From NCBI GenBank assembly GCA_021151685.1, contig JAGKWS010000101.1, positions 1 through 25,734 on the forward strand: DNA of 25,734 bases, in the 5' to 3' direction. Every line of letters begins with the position of its first letter. Positions within the stretch are counted from its first letter, which is position 1. The notes beneath the pieces are model-generated. The model had not been told where the DNA came from. It was given only the letters and a program-made list of their open reading frames with translations, and did not search any database. Below are positions 1-8,764 of the stretch, piece after piece. This DNA comes from Chitinophagaceae bacterium. GTDB taxonomy: Bacteria > Bacteroidota > Bacteroidia > Chitinophagales > Chitinophagaceae. The position numbers and the translations under genes were made by a program.

Positions 1-31
1 TCTGTAATTCAAACAAACACATCCGGACAAA

Positions 32-715
32 ATGAGCGGAAAAAATTATTTCAGCACATCGATAGGCAAAAAACTGATAGTAGGCGGTACTGGTTTATTT
101 CTCATCGCATTTCTTGTAGTACACTGCTACGTAAACGCAATGATGTTTTGGAACGACGGTGGTAAACACTTTACCGAGGCAGCGGCCTTCATGGGGGGCA
201 ACGTGGCGGTAAGAATCATGGAAATTGGCCTGTTTGTAGGCCTTTTTGCACACATCGCACAGGGGCTCATGTTGTGGAGTCAGAATAACAAACGCAGAGG
301 TACACGTTATGCCGTTCAGGCGGGCAACCAAACCAGTCGTTGGTACAGCCGTTCTATGGGCTTGTTGGGTACGCTCATACTTATGTTCCTCATTTTGCAC
401 TTGTATCATTTCTGGGCCCCAAACCGTTATGGTCAGGCTTTCGATGCTGGTTGGAGGGAAGAAGACCTGTACGATAAAATGTTGGCCGTTTTTAGCAAGG
501 CATGGGTTGTCGTAATATATGTGCTGGGTTGCGTATCGCTTGCATGGCACCTGATGCACGGTTTCTTCAGTGCATTCCAAACGTTTGGTTTGGCCAGCAA
601 CAAGTATAAAGGCATTATTCGTTCTATAGGTGTGGCATTTTCTATTATTGTGCCACTCATCTTTGCAGCAATGCCAGTATATCTGTTTATGATAGGAACA
701 GGTACTCAGCACTAA
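32..715 (+). CDS. sdhC: Succinate dehydrogenase / fumarate reductase cytochrome b subunit
   Basis: Membrane anchor of complex II, passing electrons between the iron-sulfur subunit and the quinone pool in the inner membrane. The 227-residue protein shows five hydrophobic segments, near residues 14-38, 57-80, 110-128, 154-175 and 196-222. Candidate heme-ligating His residues sit inside or at the ends of these helices, for example in LVVHCYVNAMMFW, GLFAHIAQG, LILHLYHFW and LAWHLMHGFF. One five-helix anchor with no separate SdhD, followed by the flavoprotein and the Fe-S subunit, is the type B (di-heme) arrangement known from Bacteroidota and epsilonproteobacteria. The ATG at 32 has no clear Shine-Dalgarno site. 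Whether the enzyme works mainly as succinate dehydrogenase or fumarate reductase cannot be told from sequence. Only 31 bases upstream are visible, so the operon promoter is outside the window. Confidence 0.95.
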   Translation: MSGKNYFSTSIGKKLIVGGTGLFLIAFLVVHCYVNAMMFWNDGGKHFTEAAAFMGGNVAVRIMEIGLFVGLFAHIAQGLMLWSQNNKRRGTRYAVQAGNQTSRWYSRSMGLLGTLILMFLILHLYHFWAPNRYGQAFDAGWREEDLYDKMLAVFSKAWVVVIYVLGCVSLAWHLMHGFFSAFQTFGLASNKYKGIIRSIGVAFSIIVPLIFAAMPVYLFMIGTGTQH

Positions 716-781
716 TCCGAAACCTCGGGAGAGAAGATACTAAAAGAATTTTTGAATCAGAATTTTGAATCAATAGACAAT

Positions 782-2758
782 ATGGCACTGAATGCTAAGA
801 TACCGGCGGGCGAGCTGGCTGAAAAGTGGGAGAAATACAAATCGACCTGCAAGCTGGTAAATCCGGCCAACAAAAGGCAACTGGAGATAATAGTAGTAGG
901 TACAGGTTTGGCGGGCGCATCGGCTGCGGCCTCGCTGGGCGAGATGGGCTACAAGGTAAAGGCGTTCTGCTTTCAGGATAGCCCGCGCCGTGCCCACTCA
1001 ATTGCAGCACAGGGGGGTATCAACGCGGCCAAAAACTATCAGAACGATGGCGACAGCACTTACCGCCTGTTTTATGATACCATTAAAGGTGGCGACTACC
1101 GTGCCCGCGAAGCCAATGTACACAGGCTGGCCGAGGTAAGTGCCAACATTATAGACCAGTGTGTAGCACAGGGTGTTCCCTTTGCCCGCGAGTATGGTGG
1201 TTTGCTCAGCAACCGCTCTTTCGGTGGTACACAGGTACAGCGTACATTCTATGCTGCCGGCCAAACCGGTCAGCAGTTGTTGATAGGGGCCTATCAGGCG
1301 CTCGAGCGTCAGGTAGCTTTGGGCACTGTAACACAGTATTCTCGTCACGAGATGCTGGATGTGGTAATAATAGATGGCAAGGCGCGTGGTATCATTGCCC
1401 GCAACTTGGTTACCGGTGAGCTGGAGCGTCATTTTGGCCATGCAGTACTGTTGTGTACAGGTGGCTATGGCAACGTATTCTACCTGTCTACCAATGCTAT
1501 GGGTAGCAATGTTACTGCTGCCTGGAAGGCACACCGCAAGGGTGCATTCTTTGGTAACCCCTGCTTTACACAAATTCACCCTACCTGCATCCCCGTTAGT
1601 GGCGACCATCAGTCTAAACTGACCCTGATGTCAGAGTCGCTGCGTAACGATGGTCGTATATGGGTGCCCAAAAAACAAGGCGACAACCGCAAACCAACCG
1701 ATATTCCCGAAGAAGAGCGCGACTACTATCTGGAGCGCAGATACCCTGCCTTCGGTAACCTGGTACCGCGCGATGTGGCCAGCCGTGCTGCCAAAGAGCG
1801 TTGCGATGCGGGTTATGGTGTGGGTTCTTCCAAAATGGCCGTTTACCTCGACTTTGCCTCTGCAATAGAGCGTTATGGCAAGGTAGAAGCCAATAAACAA
1901 GGCAAACACAATGCCGATAAGGCAACCATTATAGCACTGGGTAAGGACGTAGTAAAGGAAAAGTACGGCAACCTTTTCGATATGTATGCGAAGATTACCG
2001 GGGAAAATCCTTACGAAGTACCTATGCGCATATACCCTGCGGTACACTACACTATGGGTGGCCTGTGGGTAGATTATGAGCTGATGACCACCATACCCAA
2101 TCTGTATGCATTGGGCGAGGCCAACTTCAGCGATCACGGAGCCAACCGTCTGGGTGCATCGGCACTGATGCAGGGGCTGGCAGATGGTTATTTCGTAATA
2201 CCATACACGCTGGGCAACAATCTGGCCGATGATATCCGTACCAAGGCAATACCAACAGACCATCCGGCCTTTGTAGCTGCCGAAAAAGAAGTTGCAGACC
2301 GCATCAACCGCCTCATGAACATCAAAGGCAAGGAGAGCGTGGAAAGCTTCCACAAACGCCTTGGTAAAATAATGTGGGATAAGTGCGGTATGGGCCGTAA
2401 TGCCGAAGGTTTGAAACAGGCAATTGTTGAGATTCAGGCATTGCGCAAAGAGTTCTGGAGCAACGTACGCATACCGGGCGACATCAACGGATTCAATCCT
2501 GAGCTGGATAAAGCCAACCGTGTTGCCGACTTCCTGGAGCTGGGCGAACTGATGTGTAAGGACGCACTGGATCGTAACGAAAGCTGTGGAGGTCACTTCC
2601 GCGAAGAATCTCAGACCGAAGACGGCGAGGCACTGCGTGATGACGAAAAATACATGTACGTAGCTGCATGGGAGTACAAAGGCGATAGCCAGTTCGAGTT
2701 GCACAAAGAAGCGCTGAACTACGAAGTAGTACACCCAAGCGCACGTAGCTATAAGTAG
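782..2758 (+). CDS. sdhA: Succinate dehydrogenase / fumarate reductase flavoprotein subunit
   Basis: Catalytic subunit of complex II, interconverting succinate and fumarate with covalently bound FAD on the cytoplasmic face. Visible motifs in the 658-residue protein are the dinucleotide-binding GTGLAGASAA near residue 40, the RRAHSIAAQGG segment whose His72 matches the FAD-linking His of the family, the active-site stretch LVPRDVAS with Arg330, HYTMGG with His422, and the FAD-binding GEANFSDHGANRLG. The frame is open from a TTG at 752, but the ATG at 782 gives the usual family start MALNAKIP and is preferred. It lies between sdhC and sdhB on the same strand and should be co-transcribed. Length is normal for the Bacteroidota form; no anomaly was seen. 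Confidence 0.96.
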   Translation: MALNAKIPAGELAEKWEKYKSTCKLVNPANKRQLEIIVVGTGLAGASAAASLGEMGYKVKAFCFQDSPRRAHSIAAQGGINAAKNYQNDGDSTYRLFYDTIKGGDYRAREANVHRLAEVSANIIDQCVAQGVPFAREYGGLLSNRSFGGTQVQRTFYAAGQTGQQLLIGAYQALERQVALGTVTQYSRHEMLDVVIIDGKARGIIARNLVTGELERHFGHAVLLCTGGYGNVFYLSTNAMGSNVTAAWKAHRKGAFFGNPCFTQIHPTCIPVSGDHQSKLTLMSESLRNDGRIWVPKKQGDNRKPTDIPEEERDYYLERRYPAFGNLVPRDVASRAAKERCDAGYGVGSSKMAVYLDFASAIERYGKVEANKQGKHNADKATIIALGKDVVKEKYGNLFDMYAKITGENPYEVPMRIYPAVHYTMGGLWVDYELMTTIPNLYALGEANFSDHGANRLGASALMQGLADGYFVIPYTLGNNLADDIRTKAIPTDHPAFVAAEKEVADRINRLMNIKGKESVESFHKRLGKIMWDKCGMGRNAEGLKQAIVEIQALRKEFWSNVRIPGDINGFNPELDKANRVADFLELGELMCKDALDRNESCGGHFREESQTEDGEALRDDEKYMYVAAWEYKGDSQFELHKEALNYEVVHPSARSYK

Positions 2759-2821
2759 TAAATAACGTTTAGATATTTTTTTGAAATAATTATATAGGCT
2801 GAATAGTCAAATCGAAACAAT

Positions 2822-3592
2822 ATGCAGCATTACAACATGAACCTCACACTGAAAGTGTGGCGGCAGAAGAATAACAAGACGAGTGGACAGTTTGAGACTT
2901 TTCAGGTGAAGAACGTTTCGTCGGAGATGTCGTTTCTGGAAATGTTCGATGTGCTTAATGAGCAACTGGTAGCAGATGGTAAAGAGCCAATCGCTTTCGA
3001 CCACGACTGTCGCGAGGGTATCTGTGGTATGTGTAGCATGTACATCAATGGCCGTGCACATGGCCCATGGAACCAAACTACTACCTGCCAGTTGCACATG
3101 CGCGAATACAAAGATGGCGATACCATTGTAGTAGAACCATGGCGCGCAGAGGGTTTCCCCATTATCAAAGATCTCGTGGTAGACCGTACCGCATTCGACC
3201 GTATTATAGCAGCAGGTGGTTACATATCTGTAAATACTGGTAACGCAGTAGATGCCAACGCACTGCCTATAGAAAAACAACGTGCCGATGACGCTTTTGC
3301 AGCGGCTACCTGCATTGGTTGTGGTGCTTGTGTGGCTGCCTGCCCCAATGCATCAGCCATGTTGTTCGTATCGGCAAAAGTTTCGCATTTGGCCTTATTG
3401 CCACAGGGCGAGCCAGAGCGTAAAATACGCGCTGTCAATATGATTCAACAGATGGATTCCGAAGGCTTTGGTAGCTGCACCAACATTGGTGCTTGCGAGG
3501 CCGAGTGTCCTAAAGGTATTTCGCTTGAAAATATCGCCCGCCTCAACAGAGAGTATGTGGGTGCAGTACTGTCTGGTGCCGCTCAGGCATAA
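2822..3592 (+). CDS. sdhB: Succinate dehydrogenase / fumarate reductase iron-sulfur subunit
   Basis: Electron-transfer subunit of complex II linking the flavoprotein to the cytochrome b anchor. The 256 residues hold all three cluster-binding motifs. The [2Fe-2S] cysteines are C63, C68, C71 and C89 (CREGICGMCS...C). The [4Fe-4S] set is C164, C167, C170 and C174 (CIGCGACVAAC). The third set is C219, C225 and C229 (CTNIGACEAEC), and its spacing fits the [3Fe-4S] centre. The start is either the ATG at 2822 or the in-frame ATG at 2837, five codons later; neither has a clear ribosome binding site. It sits 63 bases after sdhA and is the last gene of the operon, followed by a strong hairpin. Confidence 0.96.
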   Translation: MQHYNMNLTLKVWRQKNNKTSGQFETFQVKNVSSEMSFLEMFDVLNEQLVADGKEPIAFDHDCREGICGMCSMYINGRAHGPWNQTTTCQLHMREYKDGDTIVVEPWRAEGFPIIKDLVVDRTAFDRIIAAGGYISVNTGNAVDANALPIEKQRADDAFAAATCIGCGACVAACPNASAMLFVSAKVSHLALLPQGEPERKIRAVNMIQQMDSEGFGSCTNIGACEAECPKGISLENIARLNREYVGAVLSGAAQA

Positions 3593-3618
3593 TTGTATAG
3601 TACACTATAACTATTAAT

Positions 3619-3655
3619 ACACAGCCCCGCATATATACCGTATGCGGGGCTGTGT
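3619..3655. terminator. Perfect 15-bp hairpin between convergent genes
   Basis: A perfect 15-bp inverted repeat (3619-3633 with 3641-3655) with a 7-base loop and a GC-rich core (GCCCCGC/GCGGGGC). It lies 27 bases after sdhB and 25 bases past the stop of the minus-strand gene, so it can end transcription from both sides. There is no long T-tract directly after either arm, so termination strength is inferred. Confidence 0.8.
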
Positions 3656-3679
3656 GGTAAATTGTCTATGTGTTTTTGC

Positions 3680-5530
3680 CTATTTGCCCTCATTGGTAAA
3701 AGACCACACCTTTATATTTCGTACTTGCAGCGCTACATCGCTTTTGTAGGTTTTTACATGTATACGTACCGTGTCAAAAGTAACTTCGGGCAACTGCATA
3801 TCCAGCAAAATGGTTTTTGCTGTACCTCCATCCAATAGTCGGCTCACTCTTAGCCAGTTTTCTTTTACTATTTGTGGTACACCTCTGTTATCCTTTACTA
3901 TTTGCATTACAAATCGTGGCATTTTTACATTGTCCCACTCTTTTTCTGTACTGTAAAATTCAGCTTCCGCCCGCAACCAGCTACCAGCCTTACCGCTCCA
4001 TGCAAATGCGTATACAGGTGTTTGGCTGCATACCGTATTCAATAGCATGTGTTTTCTTTCATCTACAGTATTGCTTGTAAATTGGCTTGTTGTATCTTTC
4101 GTAAAGTCTGCTTCATACAGCAGTGTTTGGTTCATTGGTGTGCCCTCATAAACCTCGGTACTGTCTCTCAGCGAAATAGTTCGCTCCGGCGCACTCCATC
4201 TGCCCACTACCCGCCAAAAGTAGCTTTTGGTCATGCATTCACTATCGTAGAGTCCACCGCTATGGTACTGTACAGTTATCCATGTATTGTAGTAGAGAAA
4301 ACACACTGTGCCAATGCCCAATGCATAGGTAGTTATACGTCGGTTCAGCGCAGCGGCTACCAATGCACACAGGGGCAGCATCAATACGGGGTAGCTTTGC
4401 ACCATGGCCCGGCCACCATACCACCAAATATCCCATGCGCTCACTACATAGAAATTCAGTGCAAAAAATGTGACAACGGCTACTTTATTTCTACCCTGCA
4501 ACAAAAACGGAATAAGCCCTACGAACGCACATACCATCGCCGGGGTATACACAAGCCAGCCACTTTTATAGCTGAATGTGTAGTCATAAAAATGCGGTGT
4601 AGTCCAGCTAAATTCCTGATCGGCATATGAGTAAACCAACCAATGTCCTGATACATATTTCCAATACACAAGTTGAATGAAAACAACCGGTGCTGCACAT
4701 AGCAGTGCAATGGCAAATAGTCGGTATTGGCGTACATACAGTTGTAGCCGTTCCCGAATAGCCGTTGGGCCGATTGTTTCCATACCCCATAATAGGGGTA
4801 TGAGGCAGGAGAGTATATCGGTAGGGCGTGTTAGCGTTGCCAATCCCACCAGCAAGCCAACACGCACCGCATGTTTCACCTTAAAGTCATGGTACAAATA
4901 ATGGGTGTTCAGCAGCAACAGCACATAGATGGTAAACAGCCAGCTATGAGACATGCCGCAATCTATGGCCGCATAGTTCAGGTAGTTACTACACAGCGCA
5001 AGCAGCAACAAGGCTATGGCTACCACCTTATCATCGTAATAGAGTAGCAGCAGCTTACGTAGGTACCAAAGCCCCAGTATGGCTACCAGAAACCCGCCAA
5101 GCTGAATAGTAAACTGATAAGGTGGCGAAAATCCATCGGCTGCATAGCCCAAAGGGGCCGCAACCATATGCGCCACGGCAAAGAATGGCAAATACATAAT
5201 GGCCATACCCGATGAGTACTTCATCACATAGTGGCCATTCTCCAGCTGCATACCTTGTTGAAAGTCGTTGTTCGTAGGGGCATATTTGTTCAGTATTGCG
5301 TCTTTGAAACCCTGCCCCTTCAGGTCTTTATAAATGAATATGGAGGGTAGATACCAATAGTAGCCCGATACATCCCATGAAATTGTTGCTTCGGTGGTAG
5401 GTTGTTTCCATCGGGGGTAAAAGCCGAATGAAGTGAAGAACAACACTATTACAGCTATAAAAAGAGCAATGCGCGAATAGGATTTGTTTTTGAGTATGCC
5501 GGGCAATATTGTTTGATTAAGGGTACTCAT
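3680..5530 (-). CDS. GT-C-like polytopic membrane protein (putative glycosyltransferase)
   Basis: Large inner-membrane protein of 616 residues when read from the ATG at 5530; the frame extends to 5593, but MSTLNQ followed shortly by the first helix is the better start. The first ~440 residues contain about ten hydrophobic segments. Just after the first one, in the first large loop, is SWDVSGYYWYLP with Asp53, placed like the loop acidic residue of GT-C glycosyltransferases (PMT/ArnT type), and TRPTDIL occurs in a later segment, a motif common in such proteins. The last ~170 residues are soluble, polar and beta-rich, probably periplasmic. That suggests transfer of a lipid-linked sugar to an envelope acceptor, but donor and acceptor are unknown and the GT-C assignment is inference. 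It is transcribed divergently from the lipoprotein gene at 5593 and convergently with the sdh operon. Confidence 0.7.
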   Translation of the reverse strand: MSTLNQTILPGILKNKSYSRIALFIAVIVLFFTSFGFYPRWKQPTTEATISWDVSGYYWYLPSIFIYKDLKGQGFKDAILNKYAPTNNDFQQGMQLENGHYVMKYSSGMAIMYLPFFAVAHMVAAPLGYAADGFSPPYQFTIQLGGFLVAILGLWYLRKLLLLYYDDKVVAIALLLLALCSNYLNYAAIDCGMSHSWLFTIYVLLLLNTHYLYHDFKVKHAVRVGLLVGLATLTRPTDILSCLIPLLWGMETIGPTAIRERLQLYVRQYRLFAIALLCAAPVVFIQLVYWKYVSGHWLVYSYADQEFSWTTPHFYDYTFSYKSGWLVYTPAMVCAFVGLIPFLLQGRNKVAVVTFFALNFYVVSAWDIWWYGGRAMVQSYPVLMLPLCALVAAALNRRITTYALGIGTVCFLYYNTWITVQYHSGGLYDSECMTKSYFWRVVGRWSAPERTISLRDSTEVYEGTPMNQTLLYEADFTKDTTSQFTSNTVDERKHMLLNTVCSQTPVYAFAWSGKAGSWLRAEAEFYSTEKEWDNVKMPRFVMQIVKDNRGVPQIVKENWLRVSRLLDGGTAKTILLDMQLPEVTFDTVRIHVKTYKSDVALQVRNIKVWSFTNEGK

Positions 5531-5540
5531 AAAGGTGTCA

Positions 5541-5573
5541 TTGCCAATAGTAGGTGCAAGTTTATTATTTTTA
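5541..5573 (+). promoter_or_regulatory. Candidate Bacteroidota promoter for the lipoprotein gene
   Basis: A TTG at 5541-5543 and TAttTTTa at 5566-5573 match the Bacteroidota -33/-7 consensus (TTTG or TTG; TAnnTTTG) with 22 bases between and one mismatch in the -7. Transcription would start near 5580, which favours the TTG start at 5593 over the GTG at 5578 for the downstream gene. Confidence 0.4.
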
Positions 5574-5592
5574 TGGCGTGATACACCATACA

Positions 5593-6171
5593 TTGCTCAA
5601 AACGTTTCTTTCATCATTATTATTGTTGGCCATTATGGCTGCTGGCTGCAAAGAAAAAACACCCGGCAGCGAGCATAAGAGCGAAGATGGTACTTACTTC
5701 TCTATGCGCCGTTTTGCGCAAGACCAGTGGACTACCCACTTGGGTGAGCCCATATTGCTCATGAAGACCGTACGGGTAGATGACGGAATAACCGATACGA
5801 GCTATGCGAGTTCTGATACCCTCAATTGGGGCGAAATTTTTGCATACTTCTTCAAGGCCGAGATTTGTTCGCCGGAATTTCTGGATCGTTATAAGTTTTC
5901 GCAGTTTGAGGATGATATGGACGATTCTTACAATTTCTTTTACGAAGCACTGGAGCAGGATTTGTACACCCGCAAATTGTTGCTTACCACCGAGCGCGAG
6001 AATATGATGGCGAAAGGCATTTATGTAGACGCTGTAGAGAAGTCGTTGCTGTCTGAAAAAAATATAAAGCTATATTACAAACCGATGAAGCGTATTCAGA
6101 TACAGGTGACCGAAAAGCCTATGTTTGGAAAAAAGAAACACACGGTTACCGAATATGAATTCATGCGGTAA
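5593..6171 (+). CDS. Small lipoprotein of unknown function
   Basis: Not a family I recognise. Read from the TTG at 5593, the protein has 192 residues and a textbook lipoprotein signal: Lys3, a hydrophobic run SSLLLLAIM, then the lipobox AAGC with Cys19. The GTG at 5578 (five codons earlier) and the GTG at 5554 are alternatives; the candidate promoter at 5541-5573 favours 5593. The mature part is acidic in the middle (FEDDMDDSYNFFYEALEQD) and basic near the end (MFGKKKHTV), with aromatic-rich segments and no Cys after the lipid anchor. It should be anchored in the cell envelope. It stands between a divergent membrane protein and uvrC, 47 bases away, so it may share a transcript with uvrC, but no functional link is evident. 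Confidence 0.75.
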   Translation: MLKTFLSSLLLLAIMAAGCKEKTPGSEHKSEDGTYFSMRRFAQDQWTTHLGEPILLMKTVRVDDGITDTSYASSDTLNWGEIFAYFFKAEICSPEFLDRYKFSQFEDDMDDSYNFFYEALEQDLYTRKLLLTTERENMMAKGIYVDAVEKSLLSEKNIKLYYKPMKRIQIQVTEKPMFGKKKHTVTEYEFMR

Positions 6172-6218
6172 TTTTTTTTTTCTGTTCCTGCCAGAGTTTG
6201 TGACGCGAAAGTATATAT

Positions 6219-8036
6219 ATGACGAGAGAGCAGTTCAGCGAAATTTCCAAAACCATCCCCAACAAGCCGGGATGTTATAAATATTACAATCAAGAGGGAG
6301 AACTATTGTACGTAGGCAAGGCCAAAGACCTGCGCAAGCGGGTCAGTTCCTACTTCAACAAGACGGTGGATAATGCCAAAACTCGTAGGCTGGTTGTGCT
6401 CATCCATAGTTTGGAGTTTACCGTTACCGATACCGAGCACGATGCTTTTCTGCTCGAAAACTCCCTCATAAAGCACTTTCAGCCCCGTTTCAATATTGCG
6501 CTGAAGGACGATAAAACCTATCCATACATTGTCATAAAAAACGAACCTTTCCCCCGTGTATTCCTTACCCGTCGCCACATACGCGATGGCTCCGAGTATC
6601 TGGGCCCCTTTACCGGAGTATTGCAGGTGAAGGAACTGCTGGAGATGGTGAAGCAAAACATACCACTGCGCACCTGCAATCTCAATCTGGCAGAGGCCAA
6701 CATAAAACGGGGCAAGTACAAAGTGTGTCTCGAGTATCATTTGGGCAATTGTAAAGGCCCCTGCGAGGGCTGGCAAACAGCCGATGAATACCGCGAAAGC
6801 CTGCAACAGGTACGCCACATACTGCGCGGCAATGTGGGCGATGTTATTCGCACCATGAAGGAAGAAATGGCTGCCTATGCAGCCAATATGCAGTTCGAAA
6901 AGGCCCATATCCTCAAACACAAGATTGAGGGACTACAGAACTACAACAGCAAGTCGGTCATCGTAAATCCGCGCATGGCCAATGCCGATGTAGCCACCAT
7001 CCTCAGCGACGAGCAAAACTATTATGTCAATTACATGATGGTAAGCATGGGCAGCATTGTACAGGCCAAAACCATTGTGATAGAGAAAGTGCTGGACGAA
7101 CCCGAGGAAGATGTGCTGTCACTGGCGTTGGAAGATATGCGTACCACCTTTCAGAGCAATGCCAAAGAGGTAATAGTACCCATAGAGGTACAGGTGGCCC
7201 AGCCCGATGTGCGGGTTACCATCCCCAAAATGGGCGACAAGAAAAAATTGCTGGAACTAAGCGAAAAAAATGCAGCCATCTTCCGCGAGGATATTCGCAA
7301 GAAAAAAACGTTGCTACTCACTGGCAAAACCCGGGAGGAGTATATGGCTGTTTTGGAAGAGCTGCAAGACGCGCTGCAACTGCCCGACCTTCCCACCCAC
7401 ATAGAATGTTTCGATAACTCCAACTTTCAGGGGGCATACCCGGTATCGGCTATGGTGTGTTTCAGAGACGGGCAGCCGGCCAATAAAGAATACCGCCACT
7501 ACCATGTAAAGACAGTAGAGGGCATCAACGACTTTGCCTCTATGAGCGAGGTAGTGTACCGCCGCTACAAACGCCTTACTGATGAGCAGAAGTCGCTGCC
7601 GCAATTGGTGATTATAGATGGTGGCAAGGGGCAATTGGGGGCTGCGCTGGAGAGTATAGAAAAACTGGGCCTTACTGGCCGTATGACCATTGTGGGCCTT
7701 GCCAAGCGCGAGGAATCTATTTTCTTCCCCGGCGATAGCGACCCCATACAACTGCCGTTCGACAGCCCCGCACACCTGTTGGTGCGCCGCATACGCGACG
7801 AGGTACATCGCTTTGGTATCACCTTCCACCGGCAAACCCGCAGCAAGGGCACTTTCAAAAACGAGCTGGAAGCCATACCCGGTATAGGCGAAAAAACAGC
7901 TACCGAATTGCTGAAGGAATTCCGCTCGGTAAAAAACATCAAAACCCTCACCGAGCGCGAGCTCACGCGGGTTATAGGCGCATCCAAAGCAGCCGTAGTC
8001 TGGAACTATTTTAACACCCCGGCTACTACCGACTAA
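6219..8036 (+). CDS. uvrC: Excinuclease ABC subunit C
   Basis: Nuclease of nucleotide excision repair that cuts on both sides of a lesion once UvrB is loaded. The 605-residue protein is full length. It starts with a GIY-YIG nuclease domain (GCYKYY near residue 20 and LLYVGKAKDLRKRVSSYF near 30-47) for the 3' cut, then a UVR/UvrB-contact segment near residues 210-235 (MQFEKAHILKHKIEGL). The C-terminal RNase H-like nuclease domain shows FDNSN with Asp399 and VIIDGGKGQL with Asp467, positions fitting the catalytic Asp residues of the 5' nuclease. A helix-hairpin-helix region (AIPGIGEKTATELL) closes the protein. The ATG at 6219 follows a run of ten T at 6172-6181. No truncation or missing catalytic residue was seen. 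Confidence 0.97.
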   Translation: MTREQFSEISKTIPNKPGCYKYYNQEGELLYVGKAKDLRKRVSSYFNKTVDNAKTRRLVVLIHSLEFTVTDTEHDAFLLENSLIKHFQPRFNIALKDDKTYPYIVIKNEPFPRVFLTRRHIRDGSEYLGPFTGVLQVKELLEMVKQNIPLRTCNLNLAEANIKRGKYKVCLEYHLGNCKGPCEGWQTADEYRESLQQVRHILRGNVGDVIRTMKEEMAAYAANMQFEKAHILKHKIEGLQNYNSKSVIVNPRMANADVATILSDEQNYYVNYMMVSMGSIVQAKTIVIEKVLDEPEEDVLSLALEDMRTTFQSNAKEVIVPIEVQVAQPDVRVTIPKMGDKKKLLELSEKNAAIFREDIRKKKTLLLTGKTREEYMAVLEELQDALQLPDLPTHIECFDNSNFQGAYPVSAMVCFRDGQPANKEYRHYHVKTVEGINDFASMSEVVYRRYKRLTDEQKSLPQLVIIDGGKGQLGAALESIEKLGLTGRMTIVGLAKREESIFFPGDSDPIQLPFDSPAHLLVRRIRDEVHRFGITFHRQTRSKGTFKNELEAIPGIGEKTATELLKEFRSVKNIKTLTERELTRVIGASKAAVVWNYFNTPATTD

Positions 8037-8043
8037 AATGTAA

Positions 8044-8074
8044 TTTGATTTTGATGCCCGTAATATTACTTTTA
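8044..8074 (+). promoter_or_regulatory. Candidate Bacteroidota promoter for cutC and the ChaN-like gene
   Basis: TTTG at 8044-8047 and TActTTTa at 8067-8074, 19 bases apart, match the Bacteroidota -33/-7 pattern with one mismatch. It lies directly after the uvrC stop and 18 bases before the cutC ATG, so transcription would begin close to 8080. Confidence 0.45.
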
Positions 8075-8091
8075 CTTACAAAATTGTGACA

Positions 8092-8763
8092 ATGTTGCTG
8101 GAAGTGTGCGCCTACAATGTACAATCGTGTCTGGTAGCGGCCAAAGCCGGTGCCGGGCGCATAGAGTTATGCAGCAACCCTGCCGAGGGGGGCGTAACGC
8201 CTTCCGCCGGTATCATTGAGTATGTGTTGGCGCATGTGCCCATACCAGCCTATATCATGATACGGCCACGAGGAGGTAATTTTCTCTATGATACCCACGA
8301 TTTGGCCATCATGAAAAAAGATATTATACGCTGCCGGCAGATGGGCTGCAAAGGCATAGCCGCAGGTGTGCAAATGGCCGATGGCAGACTGAACGCCGAT
8401 GCCATGCGCCACATTGTAGACTGGGCGGGCCCTATGGAGGTAACCTGTCACAAGGTATTCGACGAAACACCCAATGCCTTCGAAGCATTGGATGTACTTA
8501 TTGCCGCAGGCGTAAGGCGGGTACTCACCTCTGGTCTCGAAAAGACTGCTACAGATGGTGCCCCTCTGCTCAAACAACTGGTAGACGATGCACAAGGGCG
8601 CATTGTCATTATGCCCGGTGGCAGTGTGCGGTCGGCCAATATTGCGGCATTGGCAGCAGCTACCGGTGCCACAGAGTTTCACAGCTCTGCCATTACAGTG
8701 CGTGGCGGCCAGTTGGCCAATGAAGAAGAAGTAATACAACTGATAAAAGAACTAAACAAATAA
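8092..8763 (+). CDS. cutC: CutC family protein (copper homeostasis)
   Basis: A 223-residue single-domain protein with the TIM-barrel CutC signature: LEVCAYNVQSCLVAAKAGA at the N-terminus, RIELCSN and EGGVTPSAG, then MIRPRGGNFLYD and EVTCHKVFDETPN in the middle, and IVIMPGGSVR near the end. CutC was first linked to copper tolerance; its molecular activity, and even its direct role with copper, remain debated, so the name reflects family membership. The ATG at 8092 gives the expected start MLLEVCAYN; a GTG at 8086 is in frame but less likely. The stop codon and the ATG of the next gene are separated by one base, so the two are almost certainly co-transcribed and perhaps translationally coupled. 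The protein should be cytoplasmic. Confidence 0.92.
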   Translation: MLLEVCAYNVQSCLVAAKAGAGRIELCSNPAEGGVTPSAGIIEYVLAHVPIPAYIMIRPRGGNFLYDTHDLAIMKKDIIRCRQMGCKGIAAGVQMADGRLNADAMRHIVDWAGPMEVTCHKVFDETPNAFEALDVLIAAGVRRVLTSGLEKTATDGAPLLKQLVDDAQGRIVIMPGGSVRSANIAALAAATGATEFHSSAITVRGGQLANEEEVIQLIKELNK

Positions 8764-8764
8764 C

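Noticed and set aside
1631..2734. A 367-codon minus-strand open frame opposite sdhA
   Set aside because: sdhA is certain on the plus strand; the mirror frame has no recognisable domain or signal.
4049..4630. A 193-codon plus-strand open frame opposite the GT-C-like gene
   Set aside because: The minus-strand frame shows membrane helices and family-like motifs over its whole length; the mirror frame is Cys-rich and irregular.
6172..6181. A run of ten T after the lipoprotein gene as an intrinsic terminator
   Set aside because: No hairpin precedes the run, so it is recorded only as a homopolymer.
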